The position numbers were made by a program, and so were the translations under genes. From Pelagibius litoralis (GTDB taxonomy: Bacteria > Pseudomonadota > Alphaproteobacteria > Kiloniellales > Kiloniellaceae): 64,000 nt of DNA. Location: positions 172,167 to 236,166 of the forward strand of contig NZ_JAAQPH010000008.1 of NCBI RefSeq assembly GCF_011683915.1, given 5' to 3'. The notes beneath the pieces are model-generated. The model was not told where the DNA came from, ran no database searches, and saw nothing but the letters and a program-made list of their open reading frames with translations. This document shows, one piece after another, positions 45,097 to 55,220 of the stretch; position 1 is the first letter of the stretch; each line of letters opens with the position of its first letter.

Positions 45097-46434
45097 CTAA
45101 GCCGTCAACCGCATACCCGATGTCAGGTTCTCCGGCGCCTTGTGGAACTTGCCGTCCTTCATGATCGCCACCAGGCGTTTATGATCCTGAAGAACGCGGA
45201 CATCGGCCAGGGGGTCTCCATCGACCAGCAGCAGGTCGGCGAGGTAGCCCTCGCGGATCTGGCCGAGCTCAGAGCCCATGCCCATGATCTGACCGCCGTA
45301 CTTGGTCGCCGCCTGAATGGCTTCCATCGGCGTAAAACCAACCATGTCGACGAAGTACTCCAGATCCTTGGCGTTGGTACCATGCGGTGTCCAGGCAAAG
45401 CCGTAATCGCCGCCGGTCAGCACGCGGATGCCGCGTTTGTGCATCTTTTGCATCGTATCGATGGCGTTTTCCAGTTCGCGCTCATAAGCAATGGTGATCG
45501 GAGTCCCCGGCTTGATGCCGTAGTCGCCGGCATTGCGCGCCGTGTTGATCAGCCAGGCCAGGCCAGGCGCGACGAAATGCTTGTCCTTGTTGGCCTCCAG
45601 CATATCCAGGGCCTCCTCATCCGCGAAGGAGGCGTGGTAGATGATCTCGATGCCGAACTCGACGCACTTCTTGATCGACTCCTTGGAGCGGGCATGGGCG
45701 GCAACCCGGCGATGGCGGCGCTTCGCCTCGTTCACCGCCATGGCGATCTCCTCGTCGGAGAACTGGTTTTCCTCCGCCCCCATGCCGGTGATCTCTTCGC
45801 CCGAGAGGTTGATCTTGATGGTATCCACCCCCCACTTCATGAGCTGACGGACTTTCAGGCGGATGTCTTCCGGCCCGGAGACCACGATCCCAAGGTTCAG
45901 GCCTTCGTCGGGGATGTGCGGCTTCGAAGCATCGCCCAGACCGCCGACGGCGGTGATCTCCGGGCCCGCTGCGGTATAGCGCGGCCCCGGCACCCTGCCC
46001 TGGTTGATCGCATCGCGGATCACCACGTCGAGCCGCGGCTTGGCCGCCGCCGCGCCGTAGCCGGCGGTAAAGCCGGCATCGAGCACTAGGCGCGCCATCT
46101 GAACGCAATTGATGACATGCTCCTCCACCGGCATCATCTGGATCGGGTCGATGCCCGGCGCGTTGTTCCAGCTCAGATGCAGATGGGCATCGATAAGTCC
46201 CGGCATCAGGGTCATACCGCGGCCGTCGATGCGCTGGCCGCCGTTCGCGCTCCAGCCGAAACCGCCGCCGGAGCGAACAATCGACTTTATCCGATTGCCG
46301 GCGACGGTGACCTCGCCGGCATAGGGTGGCTCGCCGCTGCCGTCGAGGACACGCACGTTGGTGAAGACGATCTCGCTCTCGCCGTTTCCAGTGCTGCTGG
46401 CACCGCCCCAGCCGCCGAAACTGCTTTCTGCCAT
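45097..46434 (-). CDS. Amidohydrolase-superfamily metal-dependent hydrolase
   Basis: About 445 residues from ATG 46434 (MAESSFGG; the longer frame would overlap the preceding gene). TIM-barrel amidohydrolase: HLHL with His84 and His86, a Lys in DTIKINLSG, His in VAAHARS and IIYHAS, and Asp in GGDYGF form the dinuclear metal set of the prolidase/imidazolonepropionase-like branch. Last gene of the large liv-type operon; likely opens an amide, cyclic amide or dipeptide-like compound. A Gly/Ser-rich N-terminal leader is unusual. Confidence 0.87.
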   Translation of the reverse strand: MAESSFGGWGGASSTGNGESEIVFTNVRVLDGSGEPPYAGEVTVAGNRIKSIVRSGGGFGWSANGGQRIDGRGMTLMPGLIDAHLHLSWNNAPGIDPIQMMPVEEHVINCVQMARLVLDAGFTAGYGAAAAKPRLDVVIRDAINQGRVPGPRYTAAGPEITAVGGLGDASKPHIPDEGLNLGIVVSGPEDIRLKVRQLMKWGVDTIKINLSGEEITGMGAEENQFSDEEIAMAVNEAKRRHRRVAAHARSKESIKKCVEFGIEIIYHASFADEEALDMLEANKDKHFVAPGLAWLINTARNAGDYGIKPGTPITIAYERELENAIDTMQKMHKRGIRVLTGGDYGFAWTPHGTNAKDLEYFVDMVGFTPMEAIQAATKYGGQIMGMGSELGQIREGYLADLLLVDGDPLADVRVLQDHKRLVAIMKDGKFHKAPENLTSGMRLTA

Positions 46435-46459
46435 AGTCCTGTCTCCCTCTATCTCGCGC

Positions 46460-47251
46460 TCACGGCGCGGTTGCATCGAGATGCGATCGCAACAGATCTG
46501 CAGACCGCTGTGGCGCCTCCATCATCATCCAATGTGCGACCGACGGAATGATCTCCAGCGTCGATCCGGCGATCTGCGCGTTCAGTTGCTGCGCCATGGC
46601 AACCGGCGCGACGGGGTCGTTCTCCCCCGCCACCAACAGCGTCGGGGCCTGGATGGCCGGATGATCGGCCGCCTCGGCCGTGCTCAGCGCATCACAGTGT
46701 GCGGCGTAGCCGGCCGGGTCCTGGCGCATCAGGCTTTCGCGCACAAAGGCCGTGACCACGGGGTTGGCCGCGCGCGAGGCGGCAGCGACGCTGCCGCCTG
46801 CAACCGCCCCGGCGATGCCAGCCATGCCCTCGGCACGCGCCGTTTCCGCTCTTTCCTTCAAGGCCACCTTTGCCGCCGCCGGCGGCACCAGGATCGGCCC
46901 GAACAAAGTCAAACTTAGCACACACTCTGGGGCCGATACCGCAAGATACTGACAGATCAGCGTACCCATGGAATGTCCGACAAGATGCGCCCGCTCGACA
47001 CCCGCCGACCGCAAGGCATCGCCGACGGCGCTGGTCAGACCGCGCAGTCCAGGGCGTCCCGGGCGCAAGGCCGAACGGCCGGCCCCCGGCAGGTCCGGGC
47101 GCAGCACGCGGTAGCCCTCCAACGCCCCCATCAGCGTCTGAAAACTGTTGGAGCTGCCACCGAGGCCGTGGACCAGGACGACCGCCGTCCCTTCTCCATG
47201 GCCTTCCCCATGGTCCTCCATGACCAGACTGCCGAGATGCAGGTCAGGCAT
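46460..47251 (-). CDS. Alpha/beta hydrolase
   Basis: 263 residues. HGLGG oxyanion loop near 29-33, GHSMG nucleophile elbow, Asp in AGENDPVAP and His in SVAHWMM complete the triad. Similar in layout to 3-oxoadipate enol-lactonase and C-C hydrolases. It ends 25 bp before the amidohydrolase gene and follows the FAH gene by 3 bp. An ester, lactone or C-C cleavage step is likely. Confidence 0.87.
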   Translation of the reverse strand: MPDLHLGSLVMEDHGEGHGEGTAVVLVHGLGGSSNSFQTLMGALEGYRVLRPDLPGAGRSALRPGRPGLRGLTSAVGDALRSAGVERAHLVGHSMGTLICQYLAVSAPECVLSLTLFGPILVPPAAAKVALKERAETARAEGMAGIAGAVAGGSVAAASRAANPVVTAFVRESLMRQDPAGYAAHCDALSTAEAADHPAIQAPTLLVAGENDPVAPVAMAQQLNAQIAGSTLEIIPSVAHWMMMEAPQRSADLLRSHLDATAP

Positions 47252-47254
47252 GGC

Positions 47255-48121
47255 TCAATAAGCCTCCACCGGGTTCTCCAGGCTACCGATGCCGGCGATC
47301 TCGACCTTCACCCGATCACCCGGCGTCAGGTACTTCGGCGGCGTGAAACCGATGCCCACCCCGGCAGGCGTCCCCGTGGCGATGACATCGCCGGGCTGGA
47401 GCGTGATGCCGTTGGAGATCGCCGCGATGATCGTTGGTACATCGAAGATCAGCAAGCCGGTGTTGGAATCCTGACGCAGGTCGCCATTGACCCAGCAGCG
47501 CACCGCCGTGTCGGAGAGGTCGAGCGCATCGGCCGTCACCACCCAGGGACCCATGGGACAGAAGCTGTCCTGCGACTTGCCGATCAGCCACTGGCTGTGC
47601 AGGCCCTGCAGGTCGCGCGCCGTGACGTCGTTGACGATGGTGTAGCCCCAGACATAGGACAGAGCTTCGGCTGCCGGAATGTTGCGCCCGGCCTTGCCGA
47701 TGATCACCGTCAGCTCGGCCTCGTAGTCGATCGCCGTACTGACGGCAGGGTCGATCCTGATCGGTGCCCCGGCGGCAGCAACAGACTCCGGCAGTTTCGA
47801 GAAGACGATCGGCGCCTCCGGCACCGCGCCCTTGGCCGCGGAGCTGTCAAAGCCGGAGGAGGCAAACTCCTGGGCATGCTCGTGATAGTTCTTGCCGACG
47901 CAGAAGACGTTGCGCCGCGGCCGCGGGATCGGCGCCTGCAGGCTGACCTCGTCCAACGGCAGCGTCTCCGCCAGCGGCGGCAGGTCACCGCCAATCAGGC
48001 TGGCGACGCCGTCGTTTGCCAGGTTTTCGGACGCGACGTCGAAACGCTCGACAACGCCCCGGCCCTCATCGATCCGGCCGACATGGAGACCGTCTTGCCA
48101 TGCGAACAGCGCAAGTTTCAT
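47255..48121 (-). CDS. Fumarylacetoacetate hydrolase-family protein, second copy
   Basis: 288 residues with the FAH core: CVGKNYHEHAQEF, DYEAELTVIIG, NDVTARDLQ and GDVIATGTPAGVG. Differs clearly from the 37553-38434 protein, so not a recent duplicate. Overlaps the SRPBCC-oxidoreductase gene by 4 bp. Likely a diketo-acid hydrolase or decarboxylase of the same pathway. Confidence 0.88.
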   Translation of the reverse strand: MKLALFAWQDGLHVGRIDEGRGVVERFDVASENLANDGVASLIGGDLPPLAETLPLDEVSLQAPIPRPRRNVFCVGKNYHEHAQEFASSGFDSSAAKGAVPEAPIVFSKLPESVAAAGAPIRIDPAVSTAIDYEAELTVIIGKAGRNIPAAEALSYVWGYTIVNDVTARDLQGLHSQWLIGKSQDSFCPMGPWVVTADALDLSDTAVRCWVNGDLRQDSNTGLLIFDVPTIIAAISNGITLQPGDVIATGTPAGVGIGFTPPKYLTPGDRVKVEIAGIGSLENPVEAY

Positions 48122-49605
48122 CGGATGCCTTCCTCGTTTTCATTCGGTATCAGGATGGTCGAGGCCGTGGTCTGGCGGCTTTCCAGGGCGCGGTGGGCCT
48201 CCGCCGCTGCGGACAAGGGATAGCGGCGGCCGATCTCAACGGTGATCACCCGCCGCTCGATGGCGTCGAACAGGCGCTCGGTGATCGCTGCGACCTTTTC
48301 CGGCGTGTCGGTGTAGTGGGCGAAATTCGGGCGGGAAATCGTCGCCGAGCTGGCAGCCAGGGTGCCGATGTCCCAACTGCCGACCGGCCCGGAGGCCTGG
48401 CCGAAGCTGACGAGATGCCCGCAGGGCGCCAAGGCCGCGACGGAATGGGCAAAGCTGTCACGGCCCACGGCGTCATAGATCACATCAGCGCCGCGCCCCT
48501 GGGTGAGACTGCGGACCTGCTCTTCAAGGCTTGTCGTACCGGGCAGAATAACATGGCGGGCGCCGGCAGCCCGGGCCAGACGGGCCTTTTCCTCGCTCGA
48601 AGTGGCGCCGATGACCGTGGCGCCGAGATGCGTCGCCCACTGGCAAAGCAATCGCCCTACCCCGCCGGCCGGGGCATAGACAAGCACCGTTTCGCCCTTT
48701 CGGATTTCACGCACCCGGTGCAGCAGGAATTCGGCGCTCATCCCTTTCAGCAGGCCGCCCGCCGCCATCTCATCGTCGATGCTGTCCGGCAGCGCCACGA
48801 CCAGCGCCGCCGCCATGGTGCGGACGCTGGCATAGGCACCGACCGGCGGACAGGCATAGGCAACACGCTGGCCCGGCCTCAGATGGCGCACGCCGGGTCC
48901 GACATCGACCACCACCCCCGCTGCTTCCATGCCCGGGGCGCCCGGCGGCTGCAGCAGATCGAAAGCGCCGCTGCGGCTGTAGATATCGATGAAATTCACC
49001 CCGATTGCCGTATGGCGCAGGCGCAGCTCGCCGGGCCCCGGCGGCGGCGCCGACACCGCGACCGGATGCAGTTCCTCGGGGCCGCCGTGGCGCTCGATCA
49101 CCATCGCCATACCATCGATGGCGGCAGCCCCTGAAGCGCTCGGTGTTGGCGCGGACAAGGCGGGTTGGTGGCGTTCGACCCGCGCCCGGACCGCCTCGAA
49201 GCCGGCATCGTAGACACCCTCGGCCACAAGCTGCGCCAGCTCGCGTTCGCGCCCCTCCGGCGTCTCGAACTTCGAGGTCCAGGACCAGAACGTCCGGTCA
49301 CCATCGGTCACCGGTTTCAGCGCCACCTCGGCAACATAGTTCATCAGCGGCACATCGCTTTCGACGATGGCATAGCGCAGCCGCCGGTCCTTGTCGGAAA
49401 GGCTCAGCAGACGCTCACGGATCCGCTCGCCGCCGTCGAGCACGAAGTTGCGCACCGACCCGATCTGATCGGTTTTCCTGCCTTCCTCCAGCGCGCTGCG
49501 GTCGACCGCCGGATGCCAGCGGTCGTGCCCGTTGAAGTCGCGCAGAATCTCCCAGACCGCCGCAATCGGCGCATCGATGATGGTGCTGCGGCTGATGGCG
49601 ACCAT
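48118..49605 (-). CDS. SRPBCC (polyketide-cyclase-like) domain fused to quinone oxidoreductase
   Basis: 495 residues. Residues 1-150 form an SRPBCC ligand-binding domain similar to the separate protein encoded directly upstream (shared VWxxIRDFNG, WHP, RERLLxLSD, YAIxES, PVTDG). Residues 165-495 are a zinc-free MDR of the quinone-oxidoreductase type with the NADPH motif AGGVG in YAPAGGVGRLLCQWA. The fusion suggests substrate capture by the SRPBCC part and reduction by the second. No frameshift is visible; the join looks genuine. Confidence 0.85.
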   Translation of the reverse strand: MVAISRSTIIDAPIAAVWEILRDFNGHDRWHPAVDRSALEEGRKTDQIGSVRNFVLDGGERIRERLLSLSDKDRRLRYAIVESDVPLMNYVAEVALKPVTDGDRTFWSWTSKFETPEGRERELAQLVAEGVYDAGFEAVRARVERHQPALSAPTPSASGAAAIDGMAMVIERHGGPEELHPVAVSAPPPGPGELRLRHTAIGVNFIDIYSRSGAFDLLQPPGAPGMEAAGVVVDVGPGVRHLRPGQRVAYACPPVGAYASVRTMAAALVVALPDSIDDEMAAGGLLKGMSAEFLLHRVREIRKGETVLVYAPAGGVGRLLCQWATHLGATVIGATSSEEKARLARAAGARHVILPGTTSLEEQVRSLTQGRGADVIYDAVGRDSFAHSVAALAPCGHLVSFGQASGPVGSWDIGTLAASSATISRPNFAHYTDTPEKVAAITERLFDAIERRVITVEIGRRYPLSAAAEAHRALESRQTTASTILIPNENEEGIR

Positions 49606-49606
49606 C

Positions 49607-50044
49607 TCAGCTTCCGAACCGGCTCTTCAGCGAATCAAAGCCACCCTGAAAGACGTCCTTGCCGATCATGGCGACCAGTTCCGCCTCGCGCTCCGGCGCG
49701 CAATCGAATGCCGCCGACCACTCGGCAAAGCTGCGCGCACCGTCGGTGACCGGCGTTAGCTTCAAGGTGGCGATGTAGTTCTCCACCCCCATGGGGCTTT
49801 CCAGGATCGCGTAGCTGCAGCTGTAGTCGTAGTCGGAAAGCGCCAGCAGGCGTTCGCGAATGACGCCACCATCCTGCAGCCGGAAAGCGCGCACGCAGCC
49901 GACCTGATCGGCGGGCCCACCGCCCTCGATCCGGCTTTCCACAATGCCCGGATGCCAGTCGGGCAGGCCGTTGAAATCGCGGATCGCCGCCCAGACCCGC
50001 TCCGCCGGGGCGCCGATGACAGAGGAGGTGTAAACCTGCGCCAT
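49607..50044 (-). CDS. SRPBCC-family protein
   Basis: 145 residues, one helix-grip domain (IRDFNGLPDWHPG, RLQDGGVIRERLLALSD, YAILESP). Paralogue of the N-terminal domain of the protein encoded 1 bp downstream, so the pair probably arose by duplication. Members bind hydrophobic or aromatic ligands; with the fusion protein it may form a mixed complex. The flotillin gene ends 2 bp before it. Confidence 0.85.
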   Translation of the reverse strand: MAQVYTSSVIGAPAERVWAAIRDFNGLPDWHPGIVESRIEGGGPADQVGCVRAFRLQDGGVIRERLLALSDYDYSCSYAILESPMGVENYIATLKLTPVTDGARSFAEWSAAFDCAPEREAELVAMIGKDVFQGGFDSLKSRFGS

Positions 50045-50046
50045 CC

Positions 50047-52101
50047 TCAGTCGTCCTTCTTCTGCGCTTCGGCATCCTTGGCGAGGCTTTGAGCGTCTCG
50101 CGCAGACCGGAAGATATCCCCCATGCGCGCGACATTGGGGTTCTCGACACCGATCTCCTTCATCATCTCGTCGATCAGCGGCGCCTGGGCGCGATAGCGC
50201 AGGGCGCTTTCGATCACCTCGTCGGTCGGCGTACGGTTACCGCTGCCCCCGCCGCCGGCGAGGCCGTCAACGTGCAGGATCTTGATGCCGTCGATCTTCT
50301 CCATCGGCCGCACGCTCTCGCGGACAATGCCTTCCAGACGATCGATCATCTTGGAGCGCAGCATCGTTGCGCGGGCATCCTCGCTGAGAATATTTTCCGC
50401 CTCGTTGCGCAGACGCTGCGCTTCGGCGGCAACAGCGGCGCTGACTTTCTCCGCCTCGGCGGCGATCTTCGCGGTATCCGCATCCTTGCTCGCCAGCAGC
50501 CGGTCGATCACCGCAATCCGCTCGGCGACTTCGGTCTCGCGGGTGGTGACGACCCTCTCCTCCGCCGCCACCGCCTTGGCGCGGGACACCTCGGTTGCCA
50601 CACGGACCTCGGCTTCATCGGACTGTTTCTGCAACACCACGATCTGCCGCTCGATCTCGGCCAGCTCCAGGGCCTGGGCACGTTCCACCTCAAGGCGCTT
50701 CAGGTCGCGATCCTGCAGAATGCGGGCTTCTTCAAGGCCGCGGTTGGAGGCAATGCGCGCCCGCTCGATTTCCTCCTGGGCGGAAATCTCGCTCTCGTCG
50801 ATGGACTGGCGCTGGGCGATCTGTTGCGAGCGCAGCAGCCGGTCGCGCTCGATACGCACTTTGTCGAGCAACTGCTCCTGGGCGATGCGGGCGGACTCCA
50901 CCGCCTTGTGTGCGGCGATCTTCGCCGTCTCGATCTCCTGCCCACGGGCGATATCGCGACCCTCGGTCTCCTCCTCGGCAATGATACGCGCCTCGCGCAG
51001 CTGGCGCTCCGAGACGATCTTCGCACGCTCGACATCTTCGCCGGCGGCAATCTCCGCGGTCTCGACATCGTGGCGCTGCTTGATCTGCTGCTGACGGATC
51101 AGACGTTCCCGTTCGATGCGGGCCTTCTCCAACGCTTGCTCCTGCGCAATCCTTGCCTGCTCCACCTCTTCCTGCGCCTTGATCTCGGTCTCTTCCAGGC
51201 TGCGGCGCCGGGCGATATCGTATTCCCGGGTTTCCTGTTCGCTGGCGATGCGGGACTTCTCCGCCTCGGCATCTTGCACAACGCGGCTGCGCAGGATCTC
51301 GGTCCGTTGCTCGGCGCGCAATGCCTCCAGCGCCCGCTCCTGGTTCAGGCGGGAGCTCTCGCTCTCCTGTTCCAGCTTCAGGGTTTCCTTTTCAGCCTCC
51401 AGGTTGCGGGTGCGGATCGCCACCATGGCGGACTGTTCGATATCGTTGCGCAGCTCGCGGCGGCCCTCGATGGTCTGGATCAGCTGGGTCAGGCCCTCTG
51501 CATCGAAGCGGTTGGAAGGATTGAAGAATTCCAGATTGGTCTGATCGAGATCGGTGATCGCCAGGGACTCGAGCTCCAGGCCGTTACGCGCCAGGGCGTC
51601 GGCCGCCCGCGCCTCGACCATGGCGACGTAGTCGCCGCGTTTCTCATGCATTTCATCCAAGGTCATCTCGGCAGCGACGGAGCGCAACGCGCCGACGAAC
51701 TTACCGCTCAGCAGATCCGCCAGGTGATCCGGCTCCAGCGTGCGCTGACCCAGGGTCGAGGCGGCGGCGGCCACCGCTTCCTTCTGCTGGATCACGCGCA
51801 CGAAGAACTCGGCCTCGATATCGACACGCATGCGATCGCGGGTGATCACCGCCGCTTCGCGGGCCCGCGCGACGGGAATGCGCACGACATTGAGATTGAC
51901 CGAGGTGACCTCGTGAACAATCGGCAGCACAAGCGCCCCGCCGTTGATCACCACCGTTTCGCCGCCGAAGCCGGTGCGCACGAAGGCGACCTCTTTCGTC
52001 GAGCGGTGGTAGAGCCAGTTCAGCAGATAGACCCCGACAACGATCACGATGATCGCGACGATGAGCCAGAGAATGATCGATCCGATCAGGCCGCTAGTCA
52101 T
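50047..52101 (-). CDS. Flotillin/YqiK-like SPFH protein with expanded coiled coil
   Basis: 684 residues. One N-terminal membrane span (about 10-30), the SPFH/band-7 domain (about 35-220, VAFVRTGFGGETVVINGGALVLPIVHEV), then about 330 residues of strongly charged coiled coil built from degenerate repeats of roughly 34 residues (EVExARIAxEQ / LExARIERERL / QQIxQR), and a small C-terminal domain (PMEKIDGIKILHVDGL). Flotillins scaffold membrane microdomains. Its place in the middle of a catabolic operon, without the usual NfeD partner gene, is unusual. Confidence 0.87.
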   Translation of the reverse strand: MTSGLIGSIILWLIVAIIVIVVGVYLLNWLYHRSTKEVAFVRTGFGGETVVINGGALVLPIVHEVTSVNLNVVRIPVARAREAAVITRDRMRVDIEAEFFVRVIQQKEAVAAAASTLGQRTLEPDHLADLLSGKFVGALRSVAAEMTLDEMHEKRGDYVAMVEARAADALARNGLELESLAITDLDQTNLEFFNPSNRFDAEGLTQLIQTIEGRRELRNDIEQSAMVAIRTRNLEAEKETLKLEQESESSRLNQERALEALRAEQRTEILRSRVVQDAEAEKSRIASEQETREYDIARRRSLEETEIKAQEEVEQARIAQEQALEKARIERERLIRQQQIKQRHDVETAEIAAGEDVERAKIVSERQLREARIIAEEETEGRDIARGQEIETAKIAAHKAVESARIAQEQLLDKVRIERDRLLRSQQIAQRQSIDESEISAQEEIERARIASNRGLEEARILQDRDLKRLEVERAQALELAEIERQIVVLQKQSDEAEVRVATEVSRAKAVAAEERVVTTRETEVAERIAVIDRLLASKDADTAKIAAEAEKVSAAVAAEAQRLRNEAENILSEDARATMLRSKMIDRLEGIVRESVRPMEKIDGIKILHVDGLAGGGGSGNRTPTDEVIESALRYRAQAPLIDEMMKEIGVENPNVARMGDIFRSARDAQSLAKDAEAQKKDD

Positions 52102-52105
52102 GACC

Positions 52106-52951
52106 TCACCCTCCCTTTGAACCTAGTGTCAGTGCCTTAAAGGCTTTTGTCTGTTCGGTCAGTGCCTGTTCCGTCGGCAGGCGCTCCATCGAGGAGGCGC
52201 CGTAGAACCCGTGGCAGTGTTCGCTGTTGTCCAGGACATACTGGGCATCTGCCGGTATCGCGACCGGCCCGCCGTGGACCAGGATAATGGCGTCAGGATT
52301 GACCGAGAGCGCCGCCTGCGCCCAGGCGTCCACCAGCGCAGGACAGTCGGCCAGCGACAGCGCCGTCTCGGCCCCGATCGAGCCGCCGGTCGTCAAACCC
52401 AGATGGCAGACGACAACATCGGCGCCAGCCCCGGCCATCGCCTTGGCGTCCTCTTCGTTGAAGACATAAGGCGTGGTCAGCATGTCCTTTTGGTGCGCCA
52501 GGCGGATCATGTCCACTTCCTGACTGTAGGACATCCCGGTCTCTTCCAGGTTCGCGCGAAAGGTACCATCGATCAGCCCGACGGTTGGAAAATTCTGGAC
52601 GCCGGAAAAGCCGATCGCCTTCACCTGATCCAGGTAGTGGTCGAAGATGCAGAAAGGGTCGGTGCCGTTCACCCCGGCAAGCACCGGGGTCCTGGTCGTC
52701 ACCGGCAAGACCTCATGGGCCATCTCCATGACCACATCGTTGGCATTGCCATAGGCCATGAGGCCGGAAAGCGAACCGCGCCCGGCCATGCGATAACGCC
52801 CGGAGTTGTAAATCACAATGAGGTCGATGCCGCCGGCCTCCTCGCACTTGGCGGAGAGGCCGGTCCCGGCACCGCCGCCGACAATCGGCTCGCCGCGCCT
52901 TTTCATTTCCTGGAACCGCTCCAGCAGTACTTTCCTCTCAAAACGCGGCAT
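52106..52951 (-). CDS. TIM-barrel protein of the phosphoenolpyruvate-hydrolase-like family
   Basis: 281 residues. Family segments: [94 protein letters not shown]. Members are usually encoded beside UPF0261/Tm-1-like genes, as here, and their real activity is poorly known. Overlaps the LivF-UPF0261 gene by 14 bp. Paralogous to the 59686 and 61444 products. Confidence 0.85.
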   Translation of the reverse strand: MPRFERKVLLERFQEMKRRGEPIVGGGAGTGLSAKCEEAGGIDLIVIYNSGRYRMAGRGSLSGLMAYGNANDVVMEMAHEVLPVTTRTPVLAGVNGTDPFCIFDHYLDQVKAIGFSGVQNFPTVGLIDGTFRANLEETGMSYSQEVDMIRLAHQKDMLTTPYVFNEEDAKAMAGAGADVVVCHLGLTTGGSIGAETALSLADCPALVDAWAQAALSVNPDAIILVHGGPVAIPADAQYVLDNSEHCHGFYGASSMERLPTEQALTEQTKAFKALTLGSKGG

Positions 52952-55220
52952 AACGGCTTGTCCTCTTGGTAGGGTTTATCTCTTCCAGCGCAGCGACGAC
53001 CGCATCGGCGAACGCGGGGTCGTTGATGTTGTAAGGGGTCCGGATCAAGCGGCGCGTCGCGGTTTCCTGAAAACGCCCGGCGAGAGCATCAAACAGGGCA
53101 CGATCGGCCTGCGGGTCGTGGAACGGCTGACCCGGCGCATCGAGGGCAGAGACACCGCCCTCGGGAATCAGGAACCGCACCGGCCCGGTCATCTCGTTCA
53201 GGCGGCCGGCGATCCATTCGCCCATGCGCGCGTTCTCCGCGGCCGTGGTGCGCATCAGGGTTACCTGCGGATTGTGTTCGACGAAGAGCCGGTCGCGATA
53301 GCGCTCCGGCACCGTGTCAGGGGCGCCGAAGTTCACCATATCCAGGGCCCCGAGCGAGCCGACATAGGGGATGCCCGTGCGGATGAAGGCGCCGAAGCGG
53401 TCCTCGTCGGCGGCAAAAACGCCGCCCATCATCATGTCGCAGACTTCCGTGGTGGTGAGATCGACGACGGCCGCCAGCAGGCCGCTGTCCGCCAGCTTCT
53501 CCATTGAACGTCCGCCGGTCCCGGTGGCATGAAACACCAGACAGTCGTAGCGGTCTTCCAGCTGTGCGGTGATCTGCTGGATCGCCGTGGTGGTGACGCC
53601 GAACATGGTGAGCCCCAGACCGGGCTTTTCCACCTCCTCCGCCTGGGCGGCGGACGACTTCCCGACATCCCCCACCATGCCGGCAAAAGCCTTTGCCCCG
53701 TTGGCCAGCACCCGCCGCGAGATCTGGTTCAGCCCCTGCACATCGGTCACCGAGTACATCATCATGATGTCGGTCGGGCCGACGTACTGGCCGACGTCGC
53801 CCGAGGCGACGGTGGAGATCATCACCTTGGGAATGCCGATGGGCAGGCTGCGCATGGCCGGCGTCGCCAAGGCCGTGCCGCCGGACCCGCCGGCGGATAT
53901 GATGCCGCCGATCCCCCGCTGACGCTGAATCCAGTTCCGGAAAGCCAGTGCCATGGCCCCGACCGAGGCACCCCGGTCGCCGGTGAAAACCGCACTGCCG
54001 CCGGAGGGATGATAGGCGGCAACCATATGCGGCGGGACATCGGCCGACGACGGTTTCCCGGAGGTCGAGAGATCGACGGTGCGGACCGCCTGCAGGCCGC
54101 TGTCCAGAAGGCAGTTGCGGATGTAGGTCAGTTCCGCGCCCTTGGTATCGAAGGTGCCGGCAACATAGACCTCCTCCCCGAACAGCGCCCCCAGGGGCGT
54201 CGGCGGCTCCTTGAACAGGGGTTCGGGCTTGGCGTCGAAGGGCCGCAGCGGTGTCTGGTCGCCGCCCGGCCGCGGTAGCGACTCCTGTGGACCCTTGCCT
54301 TCCTGCCAGGCGGCGCTCGACCAGCGGGTCGGCGGTACATAGACCAGGCTGGAAGGCCGCGCAGGCTCAGGCGCCGACGCCACCGGCATCTCGGCTGTCT
54401 CTACAGCGGTCGGAGCCTCAACGGTTTCTGCTTCCGCGCTCGGCGCCGCTTCTTCCGCCGGAACCTCGAGGTCGAGGTCCTCGTGGGAATGACGGCCTAC
54501 CCCGAGCAGGCGTTCCTGCAGAGTGCGGTCCCCGGCCAACTGGCGCGCCGGTATCACACGATTGATCCGGCCATTGACCATGATGGCCACGTCCTTGGAA
54601 ATCGACGTCGCCACGGCGATATTCTGTTCGATCAGCAGGATCGAGACGTCTTCCTCCTCCGCCAATCTGGCGAGAAGCTGCTCGACCTGCTCCACCACCA
54701 CCGGCGCCAGGCCTTCGGTCGGCTCGTCCAGGACCAGCAGCCGCGGGTCCTGCAGCAGCGCCCGCGAAATCGCCAGCATCTGCTGCTCGCCGCCGGAAAG
54801 CTGGGCGGCGCCGTTGCGGCGGCGTTCGGCCAGGCGCGGGAAGTTGTCGTAAATACGTTCGATGGACCAGTTGCCGCCGCTCTGCGACAGCCTCAAGTGT
54901 TCATCCACCGTCAGGGACGGCCAAAGGCGGCGCCCCTGGGGCGTATAGCCTATGCCTTTCGCGGCAATTCTGTGCGGCGCGAGGCCGGCGATCTCCGTGC
55001 CTTCGAAGCGGATCGAGCCGCGCTGCGGCTTCAGCAGCCCCATGATGGTGTTGCAGAGCGTCGTCTTGCCCATGCCGTTGCGGCCGACCACGGCATGAAC
55101 GCCGGTCTCCAGGCTCAGGTTCACGCCCTGCAGGGCGTGCGACTGACCGTAGTAGACGTGCAGATCCCGGATCTGCAGCACGGCCCGGTCATTGGCACGG
55201 CGATGGTCGCGCTCAGCCAT
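52938..55220 (-). CDS. LivF-type ABC ATPase fused to a Tm-1-like/UPF0261 domain
   Basis: 760 residues. Residues 1-240 are a LivF ATPase: Walker [10 protein letters not shown] (46-54), LSGGEQQ (141-147), Walker [11 protein letters not shown] (161-170). Residues 250-345 are an Ala/Glu/Pro-rich linker. Residues 349-760 form the UPF0261 domain ([53 protein letters not shown]), related to half of tomato Tm-1. There is no frameshift: one continuous frame with 8-bp overlap to livG. The fusion ties the UPF0261 function to transport of the ABC ligand. Confidence 0.88.
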   Translation of the reverse strand: MAERDHRRANDRAVLQIRDLHVYYGQSHALQGVNLSLETGVHAVVGRNGMGKTTLCNTIMGLLKPQRGSIRFEGTEIAGLAPHRIAAKGIGYTPQGRRLWPSLTVDEHLRLSQSGGNWSIERIYDNFPRLAERRRNGAAQLSGGEQQMLAISRALLQDPRLLVLDEPTEGLAPVVVEQVEQLLARLAEEEDVSILLIEQNIAVATSISKDVAIMVNGRINRVIPARQLAGDRTLQERLLGVGRHSHEDLDLEVPAEEAAPSAEAETVEAPTAVETAEMPVASAPEPARPSSLVYVPPTRWSSAAWQEGKGPQESLPRPGGDQTPLRPFDAKPEPLFKEPPTPLGALFGEEVYVAGTFDTKGAELTYIRNCLLDSGLQAVRTVDLSTSGKPSSADVPPHMVAAYHPSGGSAVFTGDRGASVGAMALAFRNWIQRQRGIGGIISAGGSGGTALATPAMRSLPIGIPKVMISTVASGDVGQYVGPTDIMMMYSVTDVQGLNQISRRVLANGAKAFAGMVGDVGKSSAAQAEEVEKPGLGLTMFGVTTTAIQQITAQLEDRYDCLVFHATGTGGRSMEKLADSGLLAAVVDLTTTEVCDMMMGGVFAADEDRFGAFIRTGIPYVGSLGALDMVNFGAPDTVPERYRDRLFVEHNPQVTLMRTTAAENARMGEWIAGRLNEMTGPVRFLIPEGGVSALDAPGQPFHDPQADRALFDALAGRFQETATRRLIRTPYNINDPAFADAVVAALEEINPTKRTSRYAAF

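Noticed and set aside
46434..46476. Upstream start for the amidohydrolase
   Set aside because: It would overlap the alpha/beta hydrolase gene, and the added residues are Arg/Glu-rich with no family match. ATG 46434 is better placed.
50089..52140. A 683-codon plus-strand open frame
   Set aside because: Antisense to the flotillin gene; its apparent leucine repeats mirror the coiled-coil repeats.
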